This document shows, in pieces, positions 7,433-16,735 of a DNA stretch of 64,000 nucleotides (positions are counted from its first letter, which is position 1; each line of letters opens with the position of its first letter). The stretch covers positions 3,720,001 to 3,784,000 of the forward strand of contig NZ_CP050975.2 of assembly GCF_012273515.2 (NCBI RefSeq), given 5' to 3'. The DNA is from Streptomyces sp. RPA4-2. Its GTDB lineage: Bacteria; Actinomycetota; Actinomycetes; Streptomycetales; Streptomycetaceae. The notes beneath the pieces were generated by a model, which was not told the origin of the DNA, searched no databases, and saw only the letters and a program-made list of their open reading frames with translations. The position numbers were made by a program, and so were the translations under genes.

Positions 7433-9718
7433 GTGAAGTTCACCGACGGCTACTGGCTGCTGCGCGAAGGCGTCACCGCGGCCCACCCGGTCGAGGTCCT
7501 CGACGTGAGCGTGTCCGACCAGACCCTGGAGATCCACGCGCCGACCCAGCCCATCCGCCACCGCGGCGACCTGCTGAAGGGACCGGTCGTGACGATCAGC
7601 GCGCACGCGCCGATGCCGGACGTCATCGGCGTCACGTTCACGCACTTCCAGGGCGAGGAACCGCGCGGTCCCCGCTTCGAACTCCACCGGAGCGGTTTCT
7701 CCCCCGTCGTGGAACAGGACGACGAGCACGCGACGCTCACCGCGGGCGCCCTGTCCGTCCGGGTCGCCCGCACCGCCCCCTGGCACGTCGACTTCCTCGC
7801 CGACGGCCGCGTCCTCACCACCAGCGGCCCCAAGGGCATGGGCATCATGCGGGACGCGGCCGGCGCCCACTATCTGCGCGAGCAGCTGAACCTCGGGGTC
7901 GGCACCCAGGTCTACGGCCTCGGCGAGCGCTTCGGCCCGCTCGTCAAGAACGGCCAGGTGGTGGACATGTGGAACGCCGACGGCGGCACCGCCACCGAAC
8001 AGGCCTACAAGAACGTGCCGTTCTATCTGACGGACGCGGGCTACGGCGTCTTCGTCGACCACCCGGGCCGGGTCTCCTTCGAGGTCGGCTCGGAGGCGGT
8101 GTCGAGGGTCCAGTTCAGCGCCGAGACACAGCAGTTGACGTACTACGTGATCCACGGGCCGAGTCCGAAGGACATCCTGCGCAAGTACACGCGGCTCACC
8201 GGCCGTCCGGCCCTCCCGCCCGCCTGGTCCTTCGGCCTGTGGCTGTCGACGTCCTTCACCACCTCCTACGACGAGGCCACCGTCACCTCCTTCATCGACG
8301 GCATGCGGGAACGTGAACTCCCCCTCTCCGTCTTCCACTTCGACTGCTTCTGGATGCGCGAGTTCAACTGGTGCGACTTCGAGTGGGACCCGCGCGTGTT
8401 CCCCGACCCGGCGGCCATGCTGACCCGGCTGAAGGACAAGGGCCTGCACATCTGCGTATGGATCAACCCGTACATCGCGCAGCGCTCCCCGCTCTTCGCG
8501 GAGGGCAAGGCCCTGGGGCATCTGCTCAAGAGGCCCGACGGCAGTGTGTGGCAGTGGGACCTGTGGCAGCCGGGCATGGCGCTGGTCGACTTCACCAGCC
8601 CCGCCGCCCGTGACTGGTACGCCGCCAAACTGGAGGCGCTGCTCGACCAGGGCGTCGACTGCTTCAAGACCGACTTCGGCGAGCGGGTCCCGGTCGACGT
8701 GGCGTACGCCGACGGCGCCGACCCGGAACGCATGCACAACTACTACACCTACCTCTACAACCGCACCGTCTTCGAGGTGCTGCGCAAGCACCGGGGCGAG
8801 GCGGAGGCCGTCGTCTTCGCCCGCTCGGCGACGGCCGGGAGCCAGCAGTTCCCGGTGCACTGGGGCGGCGACTGCGAGGCGACGTACGCGTCGATGGCCG
8901 AGTCGCTGCGCGGTGGGCTGAGCCTCGGCATGTCGGGGTTCGGTTTCTGGAGCCACGACATCGGCGGCTTCGAGGGAACGCCTCCACCGGCCCTCTTCAA
9001 GCGGTGGATCGCCTTCGGTCTCCTCTCCTCCCACAGCCGGCTGCACGGCTCGTCCTCCTACCGGGTGCCGTGGCTGTTCGACGAGGAGGCCGTGGACGTG
9101 CTGCGGCTGTTCACCCGGCTGAAGCTCCGCCTCATGCCCTATCTGTACGAGGCCGCCCGCGCCGCGCACGCCGAGGGGGTGCCGATGATGCGGGCGATGG
9201 TGCTGGAGTTCCCGGACGACCCGGCGTGTGCGCATCTGGAGCGGCAGTACATGCTCGGCCCCGACCTGCTGGTCGCGCCCGTCTTCAACGACGAGGGAGA
9301 CGTCTCCTACTACGTTCCGGACGGCACCTGGACCCACCTCCTCACGGGGCGGACGGTGACCGGTCCGCGCTGGGTGCGCGAACACCACGGCTTCCTGAGC
9401 GTGCCGCTGCTGGTGCGGCCGGGCGCGGTGATCCCGGTGGGCGCCGTGGACGACCGGCCCGACTACGTCCACGCCGACGGGGTCACCCTGCGCGCGTACG
9501 GCCTGGAGCGCGGCGCCCGGGTGACGGTGCCGGTGGGCGGCGTGACGTTCACCGTCGTCCGTGAGGGGAACACCCTGCGGGCCTCGTCCAGTGATCCGGC
9601 GGCGCCGTGGGGACTGGCGGCGGGCGGCCGCGAGGTGCGGGCGAAGGCGGGGACGGGCTTCCTGTCCCTGGACCTGGAACCCGACCCGCAGCAGCAGCCG
9701 GAGTCGGAGTCGGAGTGA
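7433..9718 (+). CDS. yicI: Alpha-xylosidase, glycoside hydrolase family 31 (YicI type)
   Basis: A 761-residue GH31 enzyme predicted to release terminal alpha-linked xylose from oligosaccharides in the cytoplasm. The nucleophile motif KTDFGERVP (Asp about 414) and acid/base motif WGGDCEATYASMAESLRGG (Asp about 480) match E. coli YicI (Asp416, Asp482) far better than alpha-glucosidases; so do the following SGFGFWSHDIGGF and LLSSHSRLHGSSSYRVPW. No signal peptide. GTG start at 7433 has AGGGG seven bases upstream. The first 230 residues form the expected beta-sandwich domain and the tail the C-terminal sheets. The stop overlaps the LacI start. Low alpha-glucosidase activity cannot be excluded. Confidence 0.9.
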   Translation: MKFTDGYWLLREGVTAAHPVEVLDVSVSDQTLEIHAPTQPIRHRGDLLKGPVVTISAHAPMPDVIGVTFTHFQGEEPRGPRFELHRSGFSPVVEQDDEHATLTAGALSVRVARTAPWHVDFLADGRVLTTSGPKGMGIMRDAAGAHYLREQLNLGVGTQVYGLGERFGPLVKNGQVVDMWNADGGTATEQAYKNVPFYLTDAGYGVFVDHPGRVSFEVGSEAVSRVQFSAETQQLTYYVIHGPSPKDILRKYTRLTGRPALPPAWSFGLWLSTSFTTSYDEATVTSFIDGMRERELPLSVFHFDCFWMREFNWCDFEWDPRVFPDPAAMLTRLKDKGLHICVWINPYIAQRSPLFAEGKALGHLLKRPDGSVWQWDLWQPGMALVDFTSPAARDWYAAKLEALLDQGVDCFKTDFGERVPVDVAYADGADPERMHNYYTYLYNRTVFEVLRKHRGEAEAVVFARSATAGSQQFPVHWGGDCEATYASMAESLRGGLSLGMSGFGFWSHDIGGFEGTPPPALFKRWIAFGLLSSHSRLHGSSSYRVPWLFDEEAVDVLRLFTRLKLRLMPYLYEAARAAHAEGVPMMRAMVLEFPDDPACAHLERQYMLGPDLLVAPVFNDEGDVSYYVPDGTWTHLLTGRTVTGPRWVREHHGFLSVPLLVRPGAVIPVGAVDDRPDYVHADGVTLRAYGLERGARVTVPVGGVTFTVVREGNTLRASSSDPAAPWGLAAGGREVRAKAGTGFLSLDLEPDPQQQPESESE

Positions 9719-10731
9719 TGGTGAAGATCACCGATGTGGCGCGGCACGCCGGGGTCTCCCCCAGCACCGTCTCCTACGCCCTCAGCGGCAAACGCCCCAT
9801 CTCCGAGGAGACCCGGCAGCGTGTCGAGGCCAGCATCCGTCGGCTGGGCTACCGTCCGCACGCCGGGGCGCGCGCCCTCGCGAGCAACCGGTCCAACGTC
9901 CTGGCGCTGGTGGTGCCGCTGAGGGCGGGCATCCACGTGCCGGTGGTGATGCAGTTCGCGGTGTCGGTGGTGACGGCGGCACGCCGGCACGATCACGACG
10001 TCCTGCTGCTGACGCAGGAGGAGGGCGAGGAGGGGCTGCGGCGGGTCGCGGACACCGCGCTGGTGGACGCCCTGATCGTGATGGACGTCCAGCTGCACGA
10101 CCCCAGGCTGCCGCTGCTGCGCGCCCTGGACCGGCCCTCCGTCCTCATCGGGTTCCCTTCCCAGCCCGCCGGGCTCACCTGCATCGACCTGGACTTCAAG
10201 GCGGCGGGTGAGCTCTGCGTCGAACGTCTGGCGGGGCTCGGGCACCGGGTCGTGGCGCTGGTCGGGTCGCCCCCCGAGGTGTACGTGCGGGGGACGGCGT
10301 TCGCCCAGCGCGTGGTGGAGGGCTTCACCACCGCCGCCGACCGCGACGGACTCGTGTCCTCCGTCCACCCCTGCGAGGCCTCGCCCGCCGCCGCGCGCCG
10401 GGTCGCCGAGCGGCTCCTGCGCGAACAGCCGGCGCTCACCGGCGTCGTCGTCCACAACGAACCGGTCCTGGAACCACTGATCGACGCCTTCGAGCAGCTC
10501 GGTCTGCGCGTCCCCGTCGACCTCTCCGTCACCGCGATCTGCCCGGACGAGCTCGCCGGGAACGTCCGTGTCCCCGTCACCTCCGTCGCCCTCCCGTCCA
10601 CCGAGGTGGGCACTCGGGCGGTGGAACTGCTGATGAGGAAACTGGGCGGCACCGACGTCCCCGAGGCCACGCTCCTCGCACCCCGGCTGACGGAACGCGC
10701 GAGCACCGCACCGCGCACGCTGACCCCTTGA
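9718..10731 (+). CDS. LacI-family repressor of the alpha-xyloside operon
   Basis: A 337-residue LacI/GalR regulator. The N-terminal helix-turn-helix (VKITDVARHAGVSPSTVSYA) and hinge (RPHAGARALASNRSN) are canonical, followed by a periplasmic-binding-like effector domain. The ATG at 9718 overlaps the hydrolase stop, so it is the last gene of the five-gene operon and probably autoregulated through the operators at 4255-4293. The inducer is presumably a product of the imported alpha-xyloside (inference). Confidence 0.92.
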   Translation: MVKITDVARHAGVSPSTVSYALSGKRPISEETRQRVEASIRRLGYRPHAGARALASNRSNVLALVVPLRAGIHVPVVMQFAVSVVTAARRHDHDVLLLTQEEGEEGLRRVADTALVDALIVMDVQLHDPRLPLLRALDRPSVLIGFPSQPAGLTCIDLDFKAAGELCVERLAGLGHRVVALVGSPPEVYVRGTAFAQRVVEGFTTAADRDGLVSSVHPCEASPAAARRVAERLLREQPALTGVVVHNEPVLEPLIDAFEQLGLRVPVDLSVTAICPDELAGNVRVPVTSVALPSTEVGTRAVELLMRKLGGTDVPEATLLAPRLTERASTAPRTLTP

Positions 10732-10812
10732 GGAACCGTGCCCCCCGAGGAGAGGCGGGCGGGACGGAGTAGGCGCACGCCGATTCTCCGCCGGACGGCG
10801 CGCGCCCGACGG

Positions 10813-11106
10813 TCACGCCGAGAGGGCCTGCCCGCCGCCTTCCGCGTCCTCCGCGACTTCCGCGGCTTCCGCGCAGGCGACGGCCAGGTCGTCGAGTGAC
10901 AGGTGCAGGGCGTGGGCCAGGGCTGCCACGGTGAAGAAGGCTGGGGTCGGGGCCCTGCCGGTCTCGATCTTGCGGAGGGTCTCGGCGGACACGCCGGCTG
11001 CCGCCGCCACGTCGACCATGCTGCGGTCACCGCGGGCCTCGCGGAGCAGCGACCCGAACCGCTCTCCACGTTGCCGCTCTCGCGGGCTCAAGGGAACTCT
11101 CACCAT
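10813..11106 (-). CDS. XRE-family helix-turn-helix regulator
   Basis: A 97-residue protein dominated by one Cro/CI-type helix-turn-helix (residues about 13-68: RFGSLLREARGDRSM, VAAAAGVSAETLRKIETG, LAHALHLSLDDL). The tail is short, acidic and Ala-rich. Start ATG at 11106. It is divergent from the methionine aminopeptidase gene across a 61-bp gap that carries a 22-bp palindrome, so it probably controls itself and that gene. Its size resembles single-domain antitoxin or repressor proteins, but no toxin partner is seen. Confidence 0.85.
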   Translation of the reverse strand: MVRVPLSPRERQRGERFGSLLREARGDRSMVDVAAAAGVSAETLRKIETGRAPTPAFFTVAALAHALHLSLDDLAVACAEAAEVAEDAEGGGQALSA

Positions 11107-11113
11107 GCCCGTG

Positions 11114-11135
11114 ATACTAATACCGGTATAAGTAT
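11114..11135. promoter_or_regulatory. 22-bp near-perfect palindrome between XRE regulator and map
   Basis: Arms ATACT-n-ATACC and GGTAT-n-AGTAT are symmetrical about a CCGG centre, with one mismatch pair. It is AT-rich relative to its surroundings, begins 8 bp upstream of the XRE start codon and ends 33 bp before the aminopeptidase start, and includes a -10-like TATAAG. The likely operator for the XRE protein. Confidence 0.65.
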
Positions 11136-11167
11136 TGGGTACCATCGCAGGGCAGGGAGCAGGACAC

Positions 11168-11935
11168 ATGGTGGAGATCAAGACCGACACGGCACTGGAG
11201 ATGATGCGCGAGGCCGGACGCGTCGTGGCCCACGCGCTCGCGGCCGCCCGTGCGGCGGCAGCCGTGGGAGTCCGCCTGCGCGAGCTCGACGAAGCCGCCC
11301 GCACCGTTCTCACCGAGGCCGGGGCACGCTCTCCGTTCCTCGGCTATCAGCCCTCCTTCGCCCCCCTTCCCTTCCCCGCCGTGATCTGCGCGTCCGTCAA
11401 CGACGCCGTCGCGCACGGCATCCCCGGCGACCACCGCCTGCGCGACGGCGATCTGGTCAGCATCGACTGCGGAGCCGAACTCGACGGCTGGACCGGCGAC
11501 GCCGCGATCAGCTTCACCGTCGGCACCCCTCGCCCCGCCGACCTCGAACTCATCGCCGCCACCCAGCAGGCCCTGGACGCCGGCATCGCCGCCGCCACCG
11601 TCGGCCATCGCATCGGGGACATCTCCCACGCCATCAGCACGGTCGCCCGCAAGGCCGCCTGCGGCATGCCGGCCGACTTCGGCGGCCACGGCATCGGCCG
11701 CCAGATGCACGAGGACCCCCACGTCCCCAACCACGGACGACCCGGCCGCGGCTTCCCCCTGCGCCACGGCCTCACCCTCGCCATCGAACCCATGTTCATG
11801 GCCGGAGGACACAACGCGTACCACACCGACCCCGACGGCTGGACCCTGCGCACGATCGACGGCAGCCAAGCCGCCCACATCGAACACACCATCGCCATTA
11901 CCGAGGACGGCCCCCGAATCCTCACCCTGCCCTGA
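11168..11935 (+). CDS. map: Type I methionine aminopeptidase
   Basis: A 255-residue cytosolic metalloprotease that removes initiator methionine. The pita-bread fold is recognisable and metal ligands can be placed at GDLVSIDCGAELDGWTGDAA (two Asp), GHGIGRQMHEDP (His), LAIEPMF (Glu) and HIEHTIAIT (Glu). GGGAG at 11155-11159 supports this ATG. Streptomycetes usually have another map gene beside the ribosomal operon, so this is probably an accessory paralogue, here under its own XRE regulator. The isolated setting could indicate a backup or inhibitor-resistant copy (inference). Confidence 0.92.
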   Translation: MVEIKTDTALEMMREAGRVVAHALAAARAAAAVGVRLRELDEAARTVLTEAGARSPFLGYQPSFAPLPFPAVICASVNDAVAHGIPGDHRLRDGDLVSIDCGAELDGWTGDAAISFTVGTPRPADLELIAATQQALDAGIAAATVGHRIGDISHAISTVARKAACGMPADFGGHGIGRQMHEDPHVPNHGRPGRGFPLRHGLTLAIEPMFMAGGHNAYHTDPDGWTLRTIDGSQAAHIEHTIAITEDGPRILTLP

Positions 11936-12085
11936 CCTCGAACCCACTCCCACCCGGCAGCCGGACACGTGCCGAACAGCACCCGGAAAGCCAGGTCCGG
12001 AGTGCGGCAACGAGCACCGTCGACGAGCGCCTCGCGCACCTCGACGGCCAGGAACTCCCCCGCGCACCCGGCGCGGTATGGGCGG

Positions 12086-12402
12086 TCATCCCGACTCGTC
12101 CCGGACATGCCGGAGGATGAGGGCGACGACATCGTCGAACAGGCCGCCTGTCGCGGACCAGTTGAGTTCCTCTGCCGGTTTCCCACCGGGCGGACTCATG
12201 AGTTCGGACACCTGATTCCTTCATCCCGCGGAACGCGCTTTGCGGGGCCCGCGCCCGAACTCGCCGCAGTGGAGGGCCGATCCGCGGCCATGTCGGCCGC
12301 CGTGGGACCTCCACGTCCAGTCCGGGTGGAAGAAACCCATCACCCACGAGACACCGAAATCGAAGTCACCGGACCAGCACCGGGAACCGACCGTCGGTCA
12401 TG
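12086..12402 (-). pseudogene. Decayed small gene, possibly an immunity-type protein
   Basis: No single frame is open, but three consecutive frames read as one protein. An ATG at about 12402 gives MTDGRFPVLVR; shifted, GDFDFGVSWVMGFFHPDW; shifted again, GPTAADMAADRPSTAAS; and finally PAEELNWSATGGLFDDVV through ALILRHVRDESG to a TGA at 12086-12088. The last segment alone (12086-12211, GTG start, GAAGGA five bases upstream) could still be made as a 41-residue peptide. The arrangement resembles small immunity proteins of contact-dependent or polymorphic toxin systems, but this is from memory of their look and is uncertain. No intact toxin gene lies nearby. Confidence 0.45.
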
Positions 12403-12405
12403 ACG

Positions 12406-12437
12406 AAGGCCCCGTCGCCCGAAAGCGACGGGGCCTT
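12406..12437. terminator. Hairpin terminator downstream of tmRNA
   Basis: A perfect 13-bp stem (AAGGCCCCGTCGC and complement) around the 6-base loop CCGAAA. It lies 42 bases past the 3' end of ssrA on the minus strand and should end that transcript. Confidence 0.8.
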
Positions 12438-12478
12438 TGCCCACATGGGATGTGGAGGTCCGAGGGACCTCCTGATCG

Positions 12479-12864
12479 TGGAGATGGCGGGAATCGAACC
12501 CGCGTCCACCGGTGCAGAATCAGGGCTTCTCCGTGTGCAGTTCGCTGCGATTTTCTCGGCCCCGGTGATCACGCGAACAAGTCGCCGACGGGCCCAGTCA
12601 CTGTTTGATTTCCCATCGAACCCCGTGACCGGGCTCGATGGTTTAGTTCCCTAGATTATGCCAGGGTCCGGGTCGGGAACACCCCCGGGCTGACACCCAT
12701 TAAGGGTCCTTCACTCACTGCTTATTAGGCAGCGAGGGCGAAGGACTGGGAATCGCTCTTGGAATTGGCGATTATTGGTTGCGACATATGGTTAACGAGA
12801 TCATTGTCGCTTCCTCGACACGCTTCCCCTGCTTCGACAGCCGCTGTCGAAACCGATCATCCCC
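12479..12864 (-). ncRNA. ssrA: Transfer-messenger RNA (tmRNA)
   Basis: Rescues stalled ribosomes together with SmpB. The 5' end GGGGATGATCGG (12864 down) pairs with the 3' CATCTCC (12480-12486) to form the acceptor stem, and the T-arm reads GGTTCGATTCCCGCC; CCA is not encoded. The tag frame translates as ANSKSDSQSFALAA followed by two stop codons (about 12723-12770 on the plus strand). This ends in the ALAA signal read by ClpXP-type proteases. Length about 386 nt is normal for actinobacteria. It sits 133 bp downstream of smpB. A TAGGAT box (12925-12930) about 60 bases upstream may be its own -10 element, with RNase P trimming the leader. Confidence 0.97.
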
Positions 12865-12997
12865 ATGTTGTTTTTTCAAGCCCCTCCGAAGAGGGTCGCG
12901 CACCCGCTGTGGGATGCAGATCCCATCCTACGTGACCGACGCACGTCGGTGCCACCGTATTCCCCGTGGCCACCGCCTCGCGGCCGGCGCCTCGTGG

Positions 12998-13528
12998 CTA
13001 CTCGCCCCGCTGCTTCCGCTTCGCCGACGCGATCGCGCGGTCGGACTCCCGGCGGTCCTGCTTCTCGCGCAGGGTCTGCCGCTTGTCGTACTCCTTCTTA
13101 CCGCGGGCGAGCGCGATCTCGGCCTTGGCCCGGCCGTCCTTGAAGTACAGGGCGAGGGGCACGATCGTGTGACCCGTCTCCTCCGACTTCGACGCCAGCT
13201 TGTCGATCTCCTCGCGGTGCAGGAGCAGCTTTCGCTTGCGGCGCACCGTGTGGTTGGTCCACGTGCCCTGGCTGTACTCGGGAATGTGGGCGTTGTGCAG
13301 CCACGCCTCGTTCCCGTCGATCTGGACGAAGCCGTCGGTCAGCGAGGCGCGACCCTGACGCAGCGACTTCACCTCGGTGCCGGTGAGCACGAGGCCGGCC
13401 TCGTAGGTGTCGATGATCGCGTAGTCGTGCCGTGCCTTCTTGTTCTGCGCGACGATCTTGCGCTTGCCGTCCTTGGCCTTCGCGGCCCCTCCGCCCTGCT
13501 TGGGCTGGGACTCCTTCGGTACGTACAT
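12998..13528 (-). CDS. smpB: SsrA-binding protein SmpB
   Basis: Binds tmRNA and delivers it to stalled ribosomes. The core is recognisable throughout: [83 protein letters not shown], with the basic C-terminal tail [12 protein letters not shown] start it at MYVPKES (13528), which from memory is how streptomycete SmpB begins; ATGs at 13540 and 13552 are alternatives and none has a clear ribosome site. Directly followed by ssrA. Confidence 0.96.
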   Translation of the reverse strand: MYVPKESQPKQGGGAAKAKDGKRKIVAQNKKARHDYAIIDTYEAGLVLTGTEVKSLRQGRASLTDGFVQIDGNEAWLHNAHIPEYSQGTWTNHTVRRKRKLLLHREEIDKLASKSEETGHTIVPLALYFKDGRAKAEIALARGKKEYDKRQTLREKQDRRESDRAIASAKRKQRGE

Positions 13529-13611
13529 TCCCTTGCTCATAGTGCTGACCATTTTCGCACTACAGGGGGGTCCGGGGGAAAGCCGATTACAGGGGCGCCG
13601 GCCGGTGACGA

Positions 13612-14778
13612 CTACGAAGGGTCACCGAGACCGCTGAGCACGGTCTCGGCGCGCTCGAGGGCGCCCGCGTCGGCCTCCAGGTCGGGGGTGATGCCCCGTC
13701 CGTCGACGCCGTGGCCGGAAGGCGTGCGGTAGTGCCCGACGGTCAGCTCGGCGACGGAGCCGCCGGGGAGGGTGCTCGGCATCTGGACCGAGCCCTTGCC
13801 GAAGGTCCTGGTGCCCACCACGACCGCGCGGCCACGGTCCTGAAGGGCGCCGGTGAGCAGCTCGGCGGCGCTCATCGTGCCACCGTCGACGAGCGCGACC
13901 AGGGGTCTGGTGGTGTCGCCGCCGGGCGCGGCGTGCAGGGCGCGCTGTTCGCCGTTGACGTCGTACGTGGCGACGAGGCCGCCGTCGAGGAAGGCGGAGG
14001 CCGTCGTGACGGCCTCGGTGACCAGTCCGCCGGAGTTGCCCCGCAGGTCGAGGACGATCCCGGTTTGCCGGGGGGCCTGCTCGACGGCGGTGCGCACGGC
14101 GTCGCCCGCGCCCTTGGTGAAGGCGGCGACCTTGATCACGGTGGCACCGCCGGGGAGCTTGCGCACGGTCACGGAGTCCGTGGACAGCCTGGCCCGGCGC
14201 AGGGTCTCGCTCCACGCGCGCCTGCCGCGCTCCAGACCGAGGCGGACTTTCGTACCGGCCGCCGCGTCGTCCGCGTCCCCGCGCAGTAAGGAGACCACCT
14301 CGGTGACGGGCCTGCCGTCGACGTCCTCGCCGTCGACGCTGCGCAGCCGGTCGCCCACACGGATCCCGGCGGCCGCCGCGGGTGATGCGCCCTGCACCCG
14401 GGTCACCTCGATCCGGCCGTCACGCTCGCGCCGGGCCCACAGCCCGACGCCGGTGTACTGGCCGTCGAGGGCCTCCTCGAACTCCTCGTAGTCGCCCTGG
14501 GAGTAGACCGCGCCCCAGCGGTCGCCGCTGCGGCTGACGGCTCGCTCGGCCGCCTCCATGGGGGACTTGCCGTCGGCCATCGCCTCGGCCGCCGCCGCGG
14601 CGACGTCCTTGTGGTGGGCGGCCGGCGTCGAACGCGTCGGCGGGAGCGGGGATTTCCGGTCGGGGTCGCCGAACGACCCGGTCGCCGCACCGGCGACGAG
14701 AACGCTCGCAAAAACCAATGTCAGGGCAGCCCCGCGGCCGACGCGGCGGGGCTGGCAGAACAGGTCACGACCTGACAT
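13612..14778 (-). CDS. S41 C-terminal processing peptidase with PDZ domain
   Basis: A secreted or membrane-anchored tail-specific protease of 388 residues. The N-terminal helix ([17 protein letters not shown], about 16-32) is an uncleaved anchor or signal peptide. A PDZ domain covers about 105-185 ([32 protein letters not shown]) and the S41 catalytic domain about 210-375. The dyad is Ser about 303 ([11 protein letters not shown]) and Lys about 328 ([11 protein letters not shown]); the oxyanion-region motif LRGNSGG precedes them. It lies between smpB and ftsX, separated from ftsX by a hairpin, so it probably has its own promoter. Confidence 0.94.
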   Translation of the reverse strand: MSGRDLFCQPRRVGRGAALTLVFASVLVAGAATGSFGDPDRKSPLPPTRSTPAAHHKDVAAAAAEAMADGKSPMEAAERAVSRSGDRWGAVYSQGDYEEFEEALDGQYTGVGLWARRERDGRIEVTRVQGASPAAAAGIRVGDRLRSVDGEDVDGRPVTEVVSLLRGDADDAAAGTKVRLGLERGRRAWSETLRRARLSTDSVTVRKLPGGATVIKVAAFTKGAGDAVRTAVEQAPRQTGIVLDLRGNSGGLVTEAVTTASAFLDGGLVATYDVNGEQRALHAAPGGDTTRPLVALVDGGTMSAAELLTGALQDRGRAVVVGTRTFGKGSVQMPSTLPGGSVAELTVGHYRTPSGHGVDGRGITPDLEADAGALERAETVLSGLGDPS

Positions 14779-14803
14779 GGCGGTGAGTCTAGGACAACGC
14801 GAA

Positions 14804-14833
14804 GGGCCGTACCGCCGGTTGGCAGTACGGCCC
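14804..14833. terminator. Hairpin between ftsX and the S41 protease
   Basis: A 9-bp perfect stem (GGGCCGTAC and complement) with a 12-base loop, about 12 bases past the ftsX stop. Likely ends the ftsEX transcript. Confidence 0.6.
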
Positions 14834-14845
14834 CCTTGGCATGCG

Positions 14846-15763
14846 TCACACCTTCAGGTACTTGCGCAACGCGAAGAACGCGGCAAGCGCGGGCATCAGC
14901 AGGCTCGTCGCGAGGATGAGCGGCAGCTTGGTGAGCACCGCGTCCCAGCCGATGAAGTTGATCAGGTTCAGCTTCTCGGACAGGGCCAGACCGTGATCGA
15001 TGATGAAGTACCGCGCGATCACCAGGAATCCGCAGGCGACACCGCCGCCGATGAGTCCGGCGACCGCGGCCTCCATGATGAACGGCGCCTGGATGTAGAA
15101 CCCGGAGGCGCCGACCAGGCGCATGATCCCGGTCTCCCTGCGCCGGCTGAACGCCGAGACGCGCACCGTGTTGACGATCAGCATCAGGGCGACGACGAGC
15201 ATCATCGCCATCACCGCGCGCGCGGCCCAGTTCATGCCGTTGAGCAGCCCGAAGAGGTTGTCCAGGATGCCCTTCTGGTCCTGCACGGACTGCACGCCGT
15301 CACGCCCGTCGAAGGCGGTCGCGATGACCTGGTACTTCTCCGGGTCCTTCAGCTTGATGCGGTACGACTCCTGCATCTGGTCCGGCGTCAGGGAACTGGC
15401 CAGCGGGGAGTCGCCGAACTGCTCCTTGTAGTGCTTGTAGGCGTCGTCCGCGGACTCGTACGTCACCTTCTGGACGACGGTCATCTTGCCGAGGTCGCTC
15501 TCGATCTGCTTCTTCTGCTCGGCGGTCACCGCCCCCTTGGCGCAGTGGGGGTCGGACTCCGCGTCGCTCTTGTTGCAGAGGAAGACCGAGACGTTGACCT
15601 TGTCGTACCAGTAGCCCTTCATGGTGCTCACCTGGTCGCTCATCAGGAGCGAACCGCCGAACAGGGCGAGGGAGAGGGCGACCGAGACGACGACCGCGAA
15701 GGTCATCGTCAGATTGCGACGGAGACCGACACCGATCTCCGACAGAACGAACTGGGCGCGCAT
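14846..15763 (-). CDS. ftsX: Cell division membrane protein FtsX
   Basis: A 305-residue FtsX: cytoplasmic N-terminus, TM1 at about 22-42 (MTFAVVVSVALSLALFGGSL), a large extracytoplasmic loop of about 130 residues, then three more helices with the C-terminal FtsX/MacB-type fold. With FtsE it forms an ABC-like complex that controls peptidoglycan hydrolases at division, rather than transporting. The loop has two cysteines (FLCNKSD, DPHCAKG) close enough to form a disulfide. It is 31 bp downstream of ftsE. Confidence 0.96.
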   Translation of the reverse strand: MRAQFVLSEIGVGLRRNLTMTFAVVVSVALSLALFGGSLLMSDQVSTMKGYWYDKVNVSVFLCNKSDAESDPHCAKGAVTAEQKKQIESDLGKMTVVQKVTYESADDAYKHYKEQFGDSPLASSLTPDQMQESYRIKLKDPEKYQVIATAFDGRDGVQSVQDQKGILDNLFGLLNGMNWAARAVMAMMLVVALMLIVNTVRVSAFSRRRETGIMRLVGASGFYIQAPFIMEAAVAGLIGGGVACGFLVIARYFIIDHGLALSEKLNLINFIGWDAVLTKLPLILATSLLMPALAAFFALRKYLKV

Positions 15764-15794
15764 GGCGTCTGGTAAGCCTTTCCGTGGACCGTCG

Positions 15795-16484
15795 TCAGTG
15801 CTGGTAGCCGTAGACGCCGCGCGCCTGGTCGCGGACGAGACGACCCTTCTCCAGCTCGATGACGCGCTTGCGCATCTGGTCCACGATGTTCTGGTCGTGC
15901 GTCGCCATCACCACAGTCGTGCCCGTCCGGTTGATGCGGTCGAGCAGCTTCATGATGCCGACGGAGGTCTGCGGGTCGAGGTTGCCGGTCGGCTCGTCCG
16001 CGATGAGGAGCTTGGGCCGGTTCACGAAGGCTCTCGCGATGGCCACGCGCTGCTGCTCACCACCGGACAGCTCACCGGGCCTGCGGTCCTCCTTGCCGCC
16101 GAGCCCGACGAGGTCGAGCACCTGGGGCACGGACTTGCGGATCTCGCCGCGGGACTTGCCGATGACCTCCTGGGCGAAGGCCACGTTCTCGGCGACCGTC
16201 TTGTTCGGCAGCAGCCGGAAGTCCTGGAAGACGGTCCCCAGCTGGCGCCGCATCTGCGGCACCTTCCAGTTGGAGATGCGCGCGAGGTCCTTGCCCAGGA
16301 CGTGCACCTGACCGTGGCTGCACCGCTCCTCGCGGAGGATCAGCCGCAGGAAGGTGGACTTTCCGGAGCCGGAGGACCCCACGAGGAACACGAACTCACC
16401 ACGCTCGACCTCCAGGGAGACGTCCCTGAGAGCGGGGTGGGTCTGCTTGGGGTAGACCTTGGAGACATTGTCGAATCGGATCAC
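15795..16484 (-). CDS. ftsE: Cell division ATP-binding protein FtsE
   Basis: A 229-residue ABC ATPase. Walker A is GSSGSGKS, the Q-loop [10 protein letters not shown], the signature LSGGEQQRV, Walker [14 protein letters not shown] and the H-loop ATHD. GTG start at 16484 gives the expected family length; upstream in-frame codons look non-coding. It is the first gene of the ftsE-ftsX operon and divergent from the zinc-ribbon protein. Confidence 0.96.
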   Translation of the reverse strand: MIRFDNVSKVYPKQTHPALRDVSLEVERGEFVFLVGSSGSGKSTFLRLILREERCSHGQVHVLGKDLARISNWKVPQMRRQLGTVFQDFRLLPNKTVAENVAFAQEVIGKSRGEIRKSVPQVLDLVGLGGKEDRRPGELSGGEQQRVAIARAFVNRPKLLIADEPTGNLDPQTSVGIMKLLDRINRTGTTVVMATHDQNIVDQMRKRVIELEKGRLVRDQARGVYGYQH

Positions 16485-16735
16485 GGATGCACCACGGGTC
16501 GCCGGGGGTAGGTGTGCGTGACCATACGCGAACCGGGTGTGGGTCCGCAGTCGGCGTCCGGGGTTGCGCGACGCTTGCACGTTTTGTCACGGATCTGACG
16601 GGCTGGAAAGCGTCCGGGCGGGGCAGGATAAGGCGAGCCGCGCCGAATTCCGCGGAACCTGGCACAGTGGAAGGGGAACGGTTGCGTTCCCCGCGGCGTT
16701 ATGTTCGCGGAGGACGGCGCAAGGAGGGCAAGCGC

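Noticed and set aside
11969..12403. 144-codon plus-strand frame after map
   Set aside because: Composition is random-like and it is antisense to the more protein-like minus-strand remnant.
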